Assembly: GCA_938015805.1 (NCBI GenBank)
Contig: CALLXF010000066.1
Location: forward strand, 1-38,187
Origin: an uncultured Saprospiraceae bacterium
Lineage (GTDB): Bacteria; Bacteroidota; Bacteroidia; Chitinophagales; Saprospiraceae
Direction of reading: 5' to 3'
DNA: 38,187 bases
The position numbers and the translations under genes were made by a program. The first letter of the stretch is position 1. Each line of letters opens with the position of its first letter. Below are positions 17,102 to 25,726 of the stretch, piece by piece. The notes below the pieces were generated by a model that saw only the letters and a program-made list of their open reading frames with translations, made no database searches and was not told where the DNA came from.

Positions 17102-17845
17102 ATGGAATCGATATTAGTTAAAGGATTATCGGTTTCTTACGGGCAAAAAAGAGTCCTCAGTAATATCCATCTAAATATGGAGAGTGGAAATATATATGGC
17201 GTAATTGGCCCTAACGGAGCAGGCAAATCTACCTTATTTAAATCCATATTAGAATTACTAGAGCCTAATGCTGGAGAAATAAAAGTACTCGGTAAAGAAA
17301 TAGGAAAAGTCAGAAAAAAAGTAGCTTACGTTCCTCAAAAAGACGAAGTGGACTGGACGTTCCCCGCTACCGTAATGGACATCGTTATGATGGGCAGATA
17401 CCCACATAAAAAGATTTTACAACGCATAAATACTGAAGATAAAACCATCGCTGAAGAAGCTCTCAACGACCTAGAAATACTACACCTCGCAAACCGTCAG
17501 ATCGGTCAGTTATCCGGAGGACAACAGCAGCGTGTTTTTATAGCTAGAGCATTAGCTCAGAAAGCAGAAATCTTTTTTCTGGATGAGCCATTTGTAGGTG
17601 TAGATATGCTAACGGAAGAAAAAATTATTTTCATTCTGAAAAAATTAGCCAGTCAGGGCAAAACACTACTAGTAGTGCATCATGACTTAGCTACGGTCCA
17701 TAAATATTTTAATAAAGTCATATTGCTTAACCAGAGGCTCATTGCCTATGGTGATACCACAACCACATTTACAGAAGAAAACATTGCTGCTTGTTACGGA
17801 CCACAGTTAACGATATTACATAAAACAGGACTGATAAATAAATAA
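17102..17845 (+). CDS. Metal ABC transporter ATP-binding protein
   Basis: This 247-residue protein is the ATPase of a Mn/Zn-type ABC importer. It has Walker A GVIGPNGAGKSTL (about 33-45), a Q-loop (VAYVPQKDEVDW, typical of the family), the signature LSGGQQQRVFIARAL, Walker B EIFFLDEPFVGVD and the switch His in LLVVHHDLATVHKYF. It follows the binding-protein gene after a single base, so it is the last gene of the operon. The membrane permease expected next is absent: 17846-18109 holds no ORF of that size. The permease must be encoded elsewhere or borrowed from another system. Confidence 0.94.
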   Translation: MESILVKGLSVSYGQKRVLSNIHLNMESGNIYGVIGPNGAGKSTLFKSILELLEPNAGEIKVLGKEIGKVRKKVAYVPQKDEVDWTFPATVMDIVMMGRYPHKKILQRINTEDKTIAEEALNDLEILHLANRQIGQLSGGQQQRVFIARALAQKAEIFFLDEPFVGVDMLTEEKIIFILKKLASQGKTLLVVHHDLATVHKYFNKVILLNQRLIAYGDTTTTFTEENIAACYGPQLTILHKTGLINK

Positions 17846-18045
17846 TAAAACCATCTCTCAGTTTAATCAAGTTTTTTTTAATCCTAATATTCTTAAGACA
17901 TCCTAAAAGCTTATATCATTTAGATCATTAGATATAGAAAGTTATTTAATTTTCATACCTAACCAACCTATTCCAAAATATCTATAGACTTTAGCCATTC
18001 TTACTTGATAAAAAAATTATTACTTATTCTCGAGGTAAAACAGTA

Positions 18046-18059
18046 TTTTAGGTTGTCCT
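18046..18059. promoter_or_regulatory. DtxR-like half site upstream of the small barrel gene
   Basis: TTTTAGGTTGTCCT has the exact left half (TTTTAGGTT) of the dyad at 15384-15401 and a partial right half (CCT). It also contains TAGGTTG, a degenerate -7 element. It could be a second target of the regulator or chance. Confidence 0.25.
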
Positions 18060-18077
18060 TATTTACTCGGCCACCCA

Positions 18078-18091
18078 TTGACGCAAGTCAA
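18078..18091. promoter_or_regulatory. CRP/FNR-type dyad
   Basis: TTGACGCAAGTCAA is a perfect 5-bp inverted repeat with a 4-nt spacer and matches the CRP/FNR-family pattern TTGAY-N4-RTCAA. It lies 18 bp before the small barrel gene. As RNA it would form a 5-bp stem with a GNRA (GCAA) loop, so a leader hairpin is an alternative. The rest of the gap 17846-18109 shows no gene. Confidence 0.5.
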
Positions 18092-18109
18092 AAATAATAC
18101 CACTTAATC

Positions 18110-18625
18110 ATGAAAAATATAATGTGCGTTTTACTATTATTCTTTCTATTCATCACGTTACCTGATGATCTTATTGCTCAAGAAAAAAGAGAACAAGCGG
18201 ATAAAATTTATGTGGACATGGGATACCAAAGTGGAATCGGAGATTTTGCAACGGACTATTTTAATGCACAAATTACCTACGGGAAAGAAGCCAATTCTAA
18301 ATTATTTTACGGCCTAGGAGGAACGTTTAGAACCAATCAATTGATAGACCAAAAAATAGCAGGAGCTTTTTTAAATACAAAATCAAGACTTGTCTCTAGT
18401 TACAAACCACTACTTATAGATATCGGCGTAGGCTATAATTTTGAACTAGGCGAAGAATTTAAAGAAGGAGGTGTACTATTTATGGCAGGTCTACATAATG
18501 AGTTTTCTATCAAAAAAAATTTCAACTTTTATTGTGCTGTTAATTATGATGTAATGAGAATGAAAAGGTTTGGTGAGTTTTATCTATATCGTTCTTATAA
18601 CGTTAGAGTGGGTTTGTCCTTTTAA
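18110..18625 (+). CDS. Small outer-membrane beta-barrel-like protein, function unknown
   Basis: This 171-residue protein has a signal peptide (MKNIMCVLLLFFLF to LIAQ, about 1-24). The mature part is a series of amphipathic strands (KIYVDMGYQSGIGDF, FNAQITYGKE, KLFYGLGGTFRTN, LLIDIGVGYNFELG, GVLFMAGLHNEFS, YNVRVGLSF) that fits a small 8-strand barrel. It ends in Phe, as outer-membrane barrels do. I do not recognise a named family. A CRP/FNR-type dyad sits 18 bp upstream. The GNAT gene starts 12 bp later on the same strand and may be co-transcribed. Confidence 0.75.
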   Translation: MKNIMCVLLLFFLFITLPDDLIAQEKREQADKIYVDMGYQSGIGDFATDYFNAQITYGKEANSKLFYGLGGTFRTNQLIDQKIAGAFLNTKSRLVSSYKPLLIDIGVGYNFELGEEFKEGGVLFMAGLHNEFSIKKNFNFYCAVNYDVMRMKRFGEFYLYRSYNVRVGLSF

Positions 18626-18637
18626 TACTTTCCAGAA

Positions 18638-19144
18638 ATGCTCATCAAAACTGCAAGACTTCAGCTAAGACCTACATCACTTGAAGACGCTCCATTTGTA
18701 TTTGAACTTGTTAATTCGCCCAAGTGGCTAAAAATGATAGGTGATCGTAAAGTATATAATATAGAAGCAGCAGAAAAATATTTACAAAAGGCCATAGACG
18801 CTTTTGACAACGCCAAAGGGATCGGTCAGTGGCTCATTCTAGATAATAAAACTAAAGAAAAAATCGGTGTCACTGGTTTATATAAACGAGATGGCCTGGA
18901 TCATTTAGATGTAGGTTTTGCAATATTAGAAAAATACGAAGGAAAAGGTTTTGCTTATGAAGCCACTAAAGCCATAATGAGTCGAGTTATTACATCTAAT
19001 GGTATAAATCGTATTGAAGCAATCACCCTAGAAGAAAATACATCTTCGAGAAAACTTCTAGAAAAGCTAGGATTACGATTTGAAAAAATAATAAATCTTC
19101 CAGATGACCCGGTGGAACTAATGCTATATGCCATAAATTTATAG
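18638..19144 (+). CDS. GNAT family N-acetyltransferase (RimJ/RimL-like)
   Basis: This 168-residue protein transfers an acetyl group from acetyl-CoA to an amino group; the substrate is unknown. It opens with IKTARLQLRPTSLEDAPFVF, the usual first strand of RimJ/RimL-type enzymes. The acetyl-CoA binding region is LDVGFAILEKYEGKGFAYEA (about 88-107), followed by NRIEAITLEENTSSRKLLEK and LGLRFEK. Length is normal. The gene follows the small barrel gene by 12 bp. The stop codon overlaps the start of a short hairpin element at 19144-19158. Confidence 0.9.
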   Translation: MLIKTARLQLRPTSLEDAPFVFELVNSPKWLKMIGDRKVYNIEAAEKYLQKAIDAFDNAKGIGQWLILDNKTKEKIGVTGLYKRDGLDHLDVGFAILEKYEGKGFAYEATKAIMSRVITSNGINRIEAITLEENTSSRKLLEKLGLRFEKIINLPDDPVELMLYAINL

Positions 19145-19158
19145 GCTTACGCCAATGT
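19144..19158. repeat. Short dispersed hairpin element, copy
   Basis: GGCTTACGCCAATGT matches 14 of 15 bases of the element at 37284-37298 (GGCTTTCGCCAATGT). A related form lies on the minus strand at 10295-10312. The similarity continues weakly into the following TTCTAATTT. Confidence 0.35.
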
Positions 19159-19271
19159 TCAAACTTCTAATTTCTAAGCTACAATTGTTTCTATATCTAT
19201 CAGATTATCTGTATCATATAGTAGGATTAGTTAATTTTACAAAGCATAATTACTAGATCCTAGAAAACTTT

Positions 19272-21659
19272 ATGAAATACATAATCCTATTTGTTTTCCT
19301 TTTGATGACTCATGCAATGACAGCTCAGAGAGGTAGCTCTAGAGCTAAAAGTGATTTTATAATTACAGGACAGATAATAGAGTCGTCGTCCTTACTAAAT
19401 ATAGAGTATGCCACTGTTTCTATATTAAAAAAAGATACTGGAAAAATCCTTTCTGGGACGATTACTGACGTTAGCGGTCGATTTAAACTAGAAAGTAACT
19501 CAAAGGATATTTATCTAGAAGTAAGCTTTATAGGTTATAAAACAAAACGTATCGACTATGTTTCTTTTAAAGGTCAGAAAGCAGATCTTGGACAGATTAA
19601 ATTAGGCGAGAATTCAGAAATACTAGACGAAGTAGTGGTAACTGCAGAAAAATCAACTACTGAGTTTAAACTAGACAAAAGAGTTTTTAATGTCGGAACG
19701 GATCTGAGTAGTACAGGAGCGAGTGCGTTAGAAGTGCTTAATAATGTCCCATCCGTAAATGTAAATATAGAAGGTGCCGTTACGCTTAGAGGAAGTGGTG
19801 GCGTGCAGATACTGATTAATGGAAAACCATCTGTGCTTGCAAATGATGAAAGTAATGCCCTAGGAACAATCACCGCAGATATGATACAAAGCGTAGAGGT
19901 TATTACTAATCCATCAGCAAAGTATGATGCAGAAGGCACATCCGGTATTATCAATATCGTCCTCAAGAAAAACGAAAAGAAAGGTGTAAATGGATCTATA
20001 TCTTTAAACACAGGGGTGCCTCATAACCATAGCATAGGGCTAAGCTTAAATAAACGAACAGAAAATTTTAATCTATTTACTCAGATCGGTATAGGCTATA
20101 AAGAAAGAGTATCAGATGTAGATAATATCAATAGAGATTTAATCACAGAAAATACAGTCACAACAAAAGGACAAGAATCGCGAAACGAAAAATTCTACAA
20201 TGTCATCCTAGGAACTGATTATTATATCAATCCTCAAAACATCATTACTCTCTCAGGTAGTTTTGCTTATGAGATAGAAGATCAACCTTCCTCTACGACA
20301 TTTAGTTTTACGGATAACGATAACAGTCTATTACAACAATGGCAAAGAAGTGAAATTACAGAAGCTACTAATCCAAAACTGCAATATGAACTGCAGTATA
20401 AAAGAGATTTTACAGATCATAAAGATCATCAGTTACTTTTTAGTGCAATAGGGAATTATTTTGGAAAAGCACAGTCATCTGTATTTACTGAGACGATTAT
20501 AACAGGTACTGATAATCTCATCGATCAGATCACAGATACAGATTTTGAGGAAGGGAAGTACACTTTTAATTTAGATTATACTAAACCTATCGAAGAGCAA
20601 TGGACGATAGAGACCGGTACACAATACATCGATAACACTGTCAGCAACGATTATTCTGTAAGTAATCTAATCAATGGAGCATATATCCTAGATCCTAATT
20701 TTACAAATCTATTTAATTACGACCAAAAGGTTCTAGGAGTCTATGGGACCGGAGCATATGAGGGAGATTACTGGGGACTAAAAATCGGACTTAGAGCAGA
20801 GTACACTAACCTAAATACACTGCTGACCAATACTAATGAAAACAACAATCAAAAATTTACAAATTTATTTCCCTCCTTACATACTTCTTACAAACTGAGC
20901 GATAGGATATCTTTCCAGATGGGTTATAGTCGTAGAATTTATAGACCAAGATTATGGGATCTAAATCCTTTCTTTAATATTAGAAATACCTTTACCATCA
21001 GGACGGGAAATCCCGATCTGCAGCCAGAATATACCGACTCTTATGAGATTGGGAGTATTTTTATTTACGAGCAAATCTCTTTTAATCTGAATGCATATCA
21101 TAGATACACTACAGATAAGATAGAACGAATTTCTACATTTACAAATAACGTAAACGTCTTTTCTCCAGAAAATATAGGGACTAATAATACCACTGGACTA
21201 GAATTAAATTTTAAATATTCTCCATTAAAAAAAGTAACCATAAATGGGGACATGAACTATAACTACTTTACCAGAAGAGGAATGTTTAATGATCAAATTT
21301 TTGATTTTAGCAATAACCAGTGGTCGAGTAAACTAACTTCTAAATTTAAAATATCTAAAAGTTTTGATTTTGAATTAACAGGAAGATATCAGTCTGCAGT
21401 AGAAACTGTACAAGGAAGCAGAGCAGATAATTTATTCGCCGATTTAGGATTACGATATAAGCTAATGAAAGGAAGAGCGGTTTTTAATCTTAGCGTAAGA
21501 GATGTCTTTGCTTCTCGGATAAGAGAGAGCATATCAGAAGGTGATAACTTTTATTCTTTTAGTAGACGCCAGCTGGGTCGATTTATATCCTTAGGTTTTA
21601 GTTATGGTTTTGGAAAAGGAGAAGCCATGACCTACGGTGGTGGAGGTAGAAGAAGATAA
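19272..21659 (+). CDS. TonB-dependent receptor-like outer-membrane protein
   Basis: This 795-residue protein has a signal peptide (about 1-18, MTAQ). Residues about 30-110 are a CarboxypepD_reg-like domain (FIITGQIIESSSLLNIEYAT, then ISVSFIGYKT-type strands). Next is a TonB plug-like domain (LDEVVVTAEKSTTEFKLDKR, ALEVLNNVPSVNV, GVQILINGKPS, IQSVEVITNPSAKYDAEGTS). The barrel from about 230 on matches the outer-membrane beta-barrel family 3 type (QMGYSRRIYRPRLWDLNPFF, TGNPDLQPEYTDSYEIG). The C-terminus, AMTYGGGGRRR, extends past the last strand as a Gly/Arg tail. Receptors of this type take up or sense ligands, often peptides or metals; the substrate is unknown. Confidence 0.92.
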   Translation: MKYIILFVFLLMTHAMTAQRGSSRAKSDFIITGQIIESSSLLNIEYATVSILKKDTGKILSGTITDVSGRFKLESNSKDIYLEVSFIGYKTKRIDYVSFKGQKADLGQIKLGENSEILDEVVVTAEKSTTEFKLDKRVFNVGTDLSSTGASALEVLNNVPSVNVNIEGAVTLRGSGGVQILINGKPSVLANDESNALGTITADMIQSVEVITNPSAKYDAEGTSGIINIVLKKNEKKGVNGSISLNTGVPHNHSIGLSLNKRTENFNLFTQIGIGYKERVSDVDNINRDLITENTVTTKGQESRNEKFYNVILGTDYYINPQNIITLSGSFAYEIEDQPSSTTFSFTDNDNSLLQQWQRSEITEATNPKLQYELQYKRDFTDHKDHQLLFSAIGNYFGKAQSSVFTETIITGTDNLIDQITDTDFEEGKYTFNLDYTKPIEEQWTIETGTQYIDNTVSNDYSVSNLINGAYILDPNFTNLFNYDQKVLGVYGTGAYEGDYWGLKIGLRAEYTNLNTLLTNTNENNNQKFTNLFPSLHTSYKLSDRISFQMGYSRRIYRPRLWDLNPFFNIRNTFTIRTGNPDLQPEYTDSYEIGSIFIYEQISFNLNAYHRYTTDKIERISTFTNNVNVFSPENIGTNNTTGLELNFKYSPLKKVTINGDMNYNYFTRRGMFNDQIFDFSNNQWSSKLTSKFKISKSFDFELTGRYQSAVETVQGSRADNLFADLGLRYKLMKGRAVFNLSVRDVFASRIRESISEGDNFYSFSRRQLGRFISLGFSYGFGKGEAMTYGGGGRRR

Positions 21660-21705
21660 CAGATATTTTTTTTAGATATTGTCATAGATAAACTAAAGAC
21701 ATCAA

Positions 21706-22062
21706 ATGAAACCATCCTCGATCCCTATAAACTATATAGAATTTAAAGCCAAAGACCTGGAGAAAATTAAGCTATTTTATGCCGCTACTTTTGGATGGAC
21801 ATTTACGGATTACGGTCCTACCTATGTGGCATTTTCTGACAGTGGTGTCGAAGGAGGTTTTGAATACACAGAGGATGAAATCATAAACGGAGTTCTCATC
21901 GTATTACACCATAAAGATCTGCATTCCATAAAAGACAAAGTTATCCAGTCAGGAGGTATTATTTCTACGGATATCTTCTCTTTTCCTGGCGGTAGTCGCT
22001 TTCATTTTATGGACCCAAGCGGAAACGAATTAGCCGTGTGGTCAGATGACACCAAATCATAA
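21706..22062 (+). CDS. VOC family protein (glyoxalase/bleomycin resistance fold)
   Basis: This 118-residue protein is one vicinal-oxygen-chelate domain. It opens with INYIEFKAKDLEKIKLFYAA, then FGWTFTDYGPTYVAF and ends with FHFMDPSGNELAVWSD, the usual last strand with the metal-ligand-like Glu. The substrate is unknown. It lies 46 bp after the TonB-type receptor and its stop overlaps the start of the next gene by one base (TAATG), so it is coupled to the GH113-like gene. Confidence 0.9.
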   Translation: MKPSSIPINYIEFKAKDLEKIKLFYAATFGWTFTDYGPTYVAFSDSGVEGGFEYTEDEIINGVLIVLHHKDLHSIKDKVIQSGGIISTDIFSFPGGSRFHFMDPSGNELAVWSDDTKS

Positions 22063-23213
22063 TGAGGTATCAAAGTAATATTAACCTCAAGGACTATTAT
22101 TCTAATACGACAGCTTTTAAAAAATCACTCCCTCTATGGTTGCCTCTGATGATTATTTTCTTTTCTGGTTGTGCTCAGAACGAAACACTCAAATCACAAG
22201 AATCTAAAACAACATCGATAAATTCCAGACTTTCTAACCCAAAAGTCAGTCATGATAAAAAACAAAAAGGTATTCATGTCTTTGGAAGATTAGATTCTGG
22301 TAATATAAAACCATTACAGGATAATCATTTTGAGTGGATTACACTAGTTCCTTTTGGAGATCAAAAAGAACATGATAGTCCATTTATGAAATCCCACTGG
22401 GGAGATAGTATAGAAATCTCAGAACGTAATAACAGATGGATTGATCAGATTACACTAGCCAAGGAATCTGGATTTAAGGTTTTTGTAAAACCACACATCT
22501 GGTTACATACTCCATCATCTGGAAAGTGGAGATCTGATGTATATCCGACCACAGATGACAACTGGGAATTATGGAAAGAGAGTTATCGCAATTTTATTTT
22601 TAGATGGGCCCACATCGCAGAACTAGCAGATGCAGAAATGTTTTGTGTCGGCACAGAACTTACTAGACTAACTATAGAAAAACCAGAATTCTGGAAAGCA
22701 TTAATAGCAGAAATAAAAACGATATACTCTGGTAAAATTACATATGCCGCTAACTGGTACGAGGAATATGAAAAAATTACCTTCTGGGAAGATTTAGATT
22801 TTATAGGAATTCAAGCTTACTTTCCTTTAGCTAAAGATAAAGCACCGACTGTGGAACAAATATCTAAAGGCTGGGAAAAACATTTATCTCAAATTGAAGC
22901 TGTCTACAAAAAACATAATCGTCCAATCCTATTTACAGAACTAGGTTATAAAAGCACAACTGATAGTGCCCTTCGTCCTTGGGAATGGATCGATTATTCG
23001 TTAGAAAAAGATATCTCTCCTTCTCCAGAAACGCAAGTAAATTGTTATCATGGTTTTTTTAATGCCGTCTGGGACAAAGAGTGGTTTGCCGGGGTGCACA
23101 TCTGGCAGTGGAATACAAGAGTAGAGAAAGGTCGAGGTCTGGCTCATTTAGATTTTACACCTCAGTACAAACCAGCTGAGCAAGTTATTGCGGAGTGGTT
23201 TTTAAAAAAGTAA
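22062..23213 (+). CDS. GH113-like glycoside hydrolase, lipoprotein
   Basis: This 383-residue protein is predicted as a TIM-barrel glycoside hydrolase of the GH113 type (family known for beta-mannanases). A long N-terminal region of about 22 residues precedes the hydrophobic core and lipobox FFSGCAQ (Cys37), so it is probably a lipoprotein. The barrel starts near 70 (GIHVFGRLDSG). Glu199 in FCVGTELTRL fits the acid/base and Glu293 in LFTELGYKST fits the nucleophile. GGVHIWQWN-like strand AGVHIWQWNTR and RGLAHLDFTPQYKPAEQVI complete the fold. The start at 22062 overlaps the VOC stop. Substrate is inferred only from the family. Confidence 0.85.
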   Translation: MRYQSNINLKDYYSNTTAFKKSLPLWLPLMIIFFSGCAQNETLKSQESKTTSINSRLSNPKVSHDKKQKGIHVFGRLDSGNIKPLQDNHFEWITLVPFGDQKEHDSPFMKSHWGDSIEISERNNRWIDQITLAKESGFKVFVKPHIWLHTPSSGKWRSDVYPTTDDNWELWKESYRNFIFRWAHIAELADAEMFCVGTELTRLTIEKPEFWKALIAEIKTIYSGKITYAANWYEEYEKITFWEDLDFIGIQAYFPLAKDKAPTVEQISKGWEKHLSQIEAVYKKHNRPILFTELGYKSTTDSALRPWEWIDYSLEKDISPSPETQVNCYHGFFNAVWDKEWFAGVHIWQWNTRVEKGRGLAHLDFTPQYKPAEQVIAEWFLKK

Positions 23214-23252
23214 TACTGGTTAAGTCCTAGTAATTTAATCAGGATTAATCCT

Positions 23253-23293
23253 TACACGTTATTAATACGTGTATAGATAATTCGTTTATCTAT
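23253..23293. other. Two adjacent hairpins after the GH113-like gene
   Basis: TACACGT pairs with ACGTGTA (23253-23273), followed directly by TAGATAA pairing with TTATCTA around TTCGT (23274-23292). A perfect 10-bp palindrome GGATTAATCC lies just before at 23242-23251. They sit 39 bp past the GH113-like stop and could protect or end that mRNA. The rest of the 341-bp gap 23214-23554 between convergent genes holds weaker AT-rich hairpins (for example 23402-23417) but no gene. Confidence 0.4.
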
Positions 23294-23554
23294 ATATACG
23301 GGCTACGGTATTAAACAAGGATCACAGATTAGCGAATCTAACTATCTCAATAGATGTAATATGACCTCAATGTGTTATACCTCCTATGCTCTATTTACGA
23401 TAAACTATTTTTAGTTTCTCGAATTATAATTATCGAAAATCAAAGTGCTCTTTTGTTCTTTATAGTTTACTTTTTTTAGAGTAGCATTGCCGATTCCTGT
23501 ACATACTTTTTTTTAAATGCCCTAAAAAAAACAACAGTTAAAGCAACAATATAC

Positions 23555-25726
23555 CTACACGACAACTAAACCGATACCACGTAAATCTTCCATTAGATTA
23601 CCATGCCAAAACAAAGTAAAATCACTTAGCCCAAAATCTATAAAACCTTGCTCCATTTCTTTAAACAGAAGATGATCAGAATCAGAAGATGCACTTGTCT
23701 TAATGATCAGTTGCTCGATCCATTTTCCCTCTAACGCAAGACAGGGCAATCGATACGTTTCTTTTTTTGTTGTAATATCTAGTGTGTTGGTTTCTGGATT
23801 AAAAATCATTGGCCCTCCGAGCCAAAATACTTTTTGATTAGGTTTAGGTGTAGTAAGACTAGGCTTAGAAAGATATCTGTAAATTAGATCAGAAGGTAAA
23901 CTCGTCGCCGGAATTGTATGCTCAAACCATTCCTGCAAATCATAGTCTAGACATACACCATGCATAAAATTATATAACGATTTTTTTAAACCTGCTCCAT
24001 ATAAATCATGATCTGCTCCAGTCGGATCTGAGTGTTCTAGGTCGTTATTAGCAAACGTTCCTAGACCAGTATGATTTACAACTTTAAACTGATGCGGCTG
24101 CAAACCTACAGGGCTATGTGCCGTCATGGCAAAACGATGCCAAAACGCTGACTGTAATACACCTTGCTCAAACATCTGACGCACCACCTCTAGAGAATCC
24201 ACGGTCTCCTGATCTGTCTGCGTCGGAAAACCGTACATGAGATAAGCATGTACCATAATCCCCGCTTGATTAAAATTCTGGTTGACCTGAGATACTTGTT
24301 GGATCGTGACACCTTTTGCGATTAATTTTAAGAGTCGGTCAGAGGCTACTTCCAGACCACCGGATACTGCTATGCAACCCGACGCTGCTAGTAATCTACA
24401 CAGATCGGATGTAAAGCTTTTCTCAAATCTTATATTTGTCCACCAACTAACGACGAACCTCCGTTTTAAAATTTCTAGTGCTACTGCTTTCATAAGAGCA
24501 GGAGGTGCTGCCTCGTCCACAAAATGAAAACCTCTCTCCCCTGTTTGGTCTACGAGTTCTTCCATTCGGTCAACGATAAGAGAAGCAGAAGAAGCCTCAT
24601 AGTCTTTAATATATGATAGTGATATATCGCAAAATGTACATTTACCCCAGTAGCATCCATGAGCCATCGTAAGTTTATTCCACCTTCCATCACTCCATAA
24701 TCGATGCATCGGATTAGTCATCTGGATGACCGAAAGATAGGATCTTAGGGATAGACCCGTATAATCAGGAGTGCCGACATGTTCTTGTTTTACATCTGGA
24801 TAAAGACTTCCATTATAATAAACCACAAGATCATTTTCTAGGGTAAACGTTCGCTTAAGCATCGAGGCTTCTATCGTTCCATCCAGATAACTGAGCAAAT
24901 TAATCAAGGGCGTCTCACCGTCATCCAGCGTGATAAAATCTACAAATTCAAATACCCTCGGATCAGAAATAGACCGCAACTCTGTATTAGGATAACCACC
25001 ACCCATGCAAATTTTTACATCCGGATAATGTGCCTTAATCCATTGTCCACATTTCAAAGCGGCAAAAAGATTACCCGGAAACGGAACTGATAAACAAACT
25101 AATGTAGGTATAGCATCTAAAAACTGCTTACGCAAAATGTCTAACATGATAGTACTGATATAGCTTGTCAGCGAATGTAATTCTGCATACAAACTATCAA
25201 ATGTCTGGGCACTCATACCCAGTCGTTCTGCATATCTACTAAACCCAAAATGAGGGTCTATAAGTTCTATAATAAAATCGGCAATATCCTCTAAATAGAG
25301 TGTCGCAATATGACGAGCCTGGTCTCTTATTCCCATCGTCCCAAATGCCCAATCTAAATCTTCCAACTGATCAAACTTAGAGGCCTCTGGCAAAAAATTA
25401 CGTTCGCAAATAAAATGAGCCAATGTCGCATCCTGATCCTGAAGAAAAGAAATTACAGCATCTATAGTTTCTATGTAACTATCTTTTAATGTAAATATCC
25501 GTTGAGCATTAGGACTTGCAGACTGCAGGGACTCCATGTCTACCCTGGCAAATAAATCCTGCAAGCCCTGCTTAGAAAATAACCTCAGAATAGTATCCAT
25601 TCCGAGATCTATCTGACCTGCCGGAATACCTTTAGTGTTTAAAAACCCCTTAATATAAGCCGTCGCAGGATACGGCGTATTTAACTGAGTAAAAGGGGGC
25701 GTTATCAATAATATTTTCTGTGGCAA
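23555..25726 (-). CDS. B12-binding-type radical SAM protein, unknown reaction
   Basis: This 723-residue protein has an N-terminal B12-binding-like Rossmann domain (about 1-290: KILLITPPFTQLNTPYPATA, IKICMGGGYPN-like strand, DFITLDDGETPL) and a radical SAM domain (about 345-560). The iron-sulfur cysteines are Cys358, Cys363 and Cys366 in HGCYWGKCTFCD, a CX4CX2C spacing instead of CX3CX2C. Further radical SAM features are GGLEVASDRLLKLIAKG and YLMYGFPTQTDQET. The C-terminal 160 residues are unfamiliar. The start is TTG at 25726; an in-frame stop lies five codons upstream and no ATG fits the domain start. It is a single gene, and its base composition looks richer in G and C than its neighbours. 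Substrate unknown. Confidence 0.85.
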   Translation of the reverse strand: MPQKILLITPPFTQLNTPYPATAYIKGFLNTKGIPAGQIDLGMDTILRLFSKQGLQDLFARVDMESLQSASPNAQRIFTLKDSYIETIDAVISFLQDQDATLAHFICERNFLPEASKFDQLEDLDWAFGTMGIRDQARHIATLYLEDIADFIIELIDPHFGFSRYAERLGMSAQTFDSLYAELHSLTSYISTIMLDILRKQFLDAIPTLVCLSVPFPGNLFAALKCGQWIKAHYPDVKICMGGGYPNTELRSISDPRVFEFVDFITLDDGETPLINLLSYLDGTIEASMLKRTFTLENDLVVYYNGSLYPDVKQEHVGTPDYTGLSLRSYLSVIQMTNPMHRLWSDGRWNKLTMAHGCYWGKCTFCDISLSYIKDYEASSASLIVDRMEELVDQTGERGFHFVDEAAPPALMKAVALEILKRRFVVSWWTNIRFEKSFTSDLCRLLAASGCIAVSGGLEVASDRLLKLIAKGVTIQQVSQVNQNFNQAGIMVHAYLMYGFPTQTDQETVDSLEVVRQMFEQGVLQSAFWHRFAMTAHSPVGLQPHQFKVVNHTGLGTFANNDLEHSDPTGADHDLYGAGLKKSLYNFMHGVCLDYDLQEWFEHTIPATSLPSDLIYRYLSKPSLTTPKPNQKVFWLGGPMIFNPETNTLDITTKKETYRLPCLALEGKWIEQLIIKTSASSDSDHLLFKEMEQGFIDFGLSDFTLFWHGNLMEDLRGIGLVVV

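Noticed and set aside
17950-17972. TACCTAACCAACCTA as a DtxR-family site
   Set aside because: Contains half-site words but no symmetric dyad, unlike 15383-15402.
17846-18109. Search for a permease gene or fragment after the ATPase
   Set aside because: No frame gives a hydrophobic stretch of useful length; only regulatory-looking dyads were seen.
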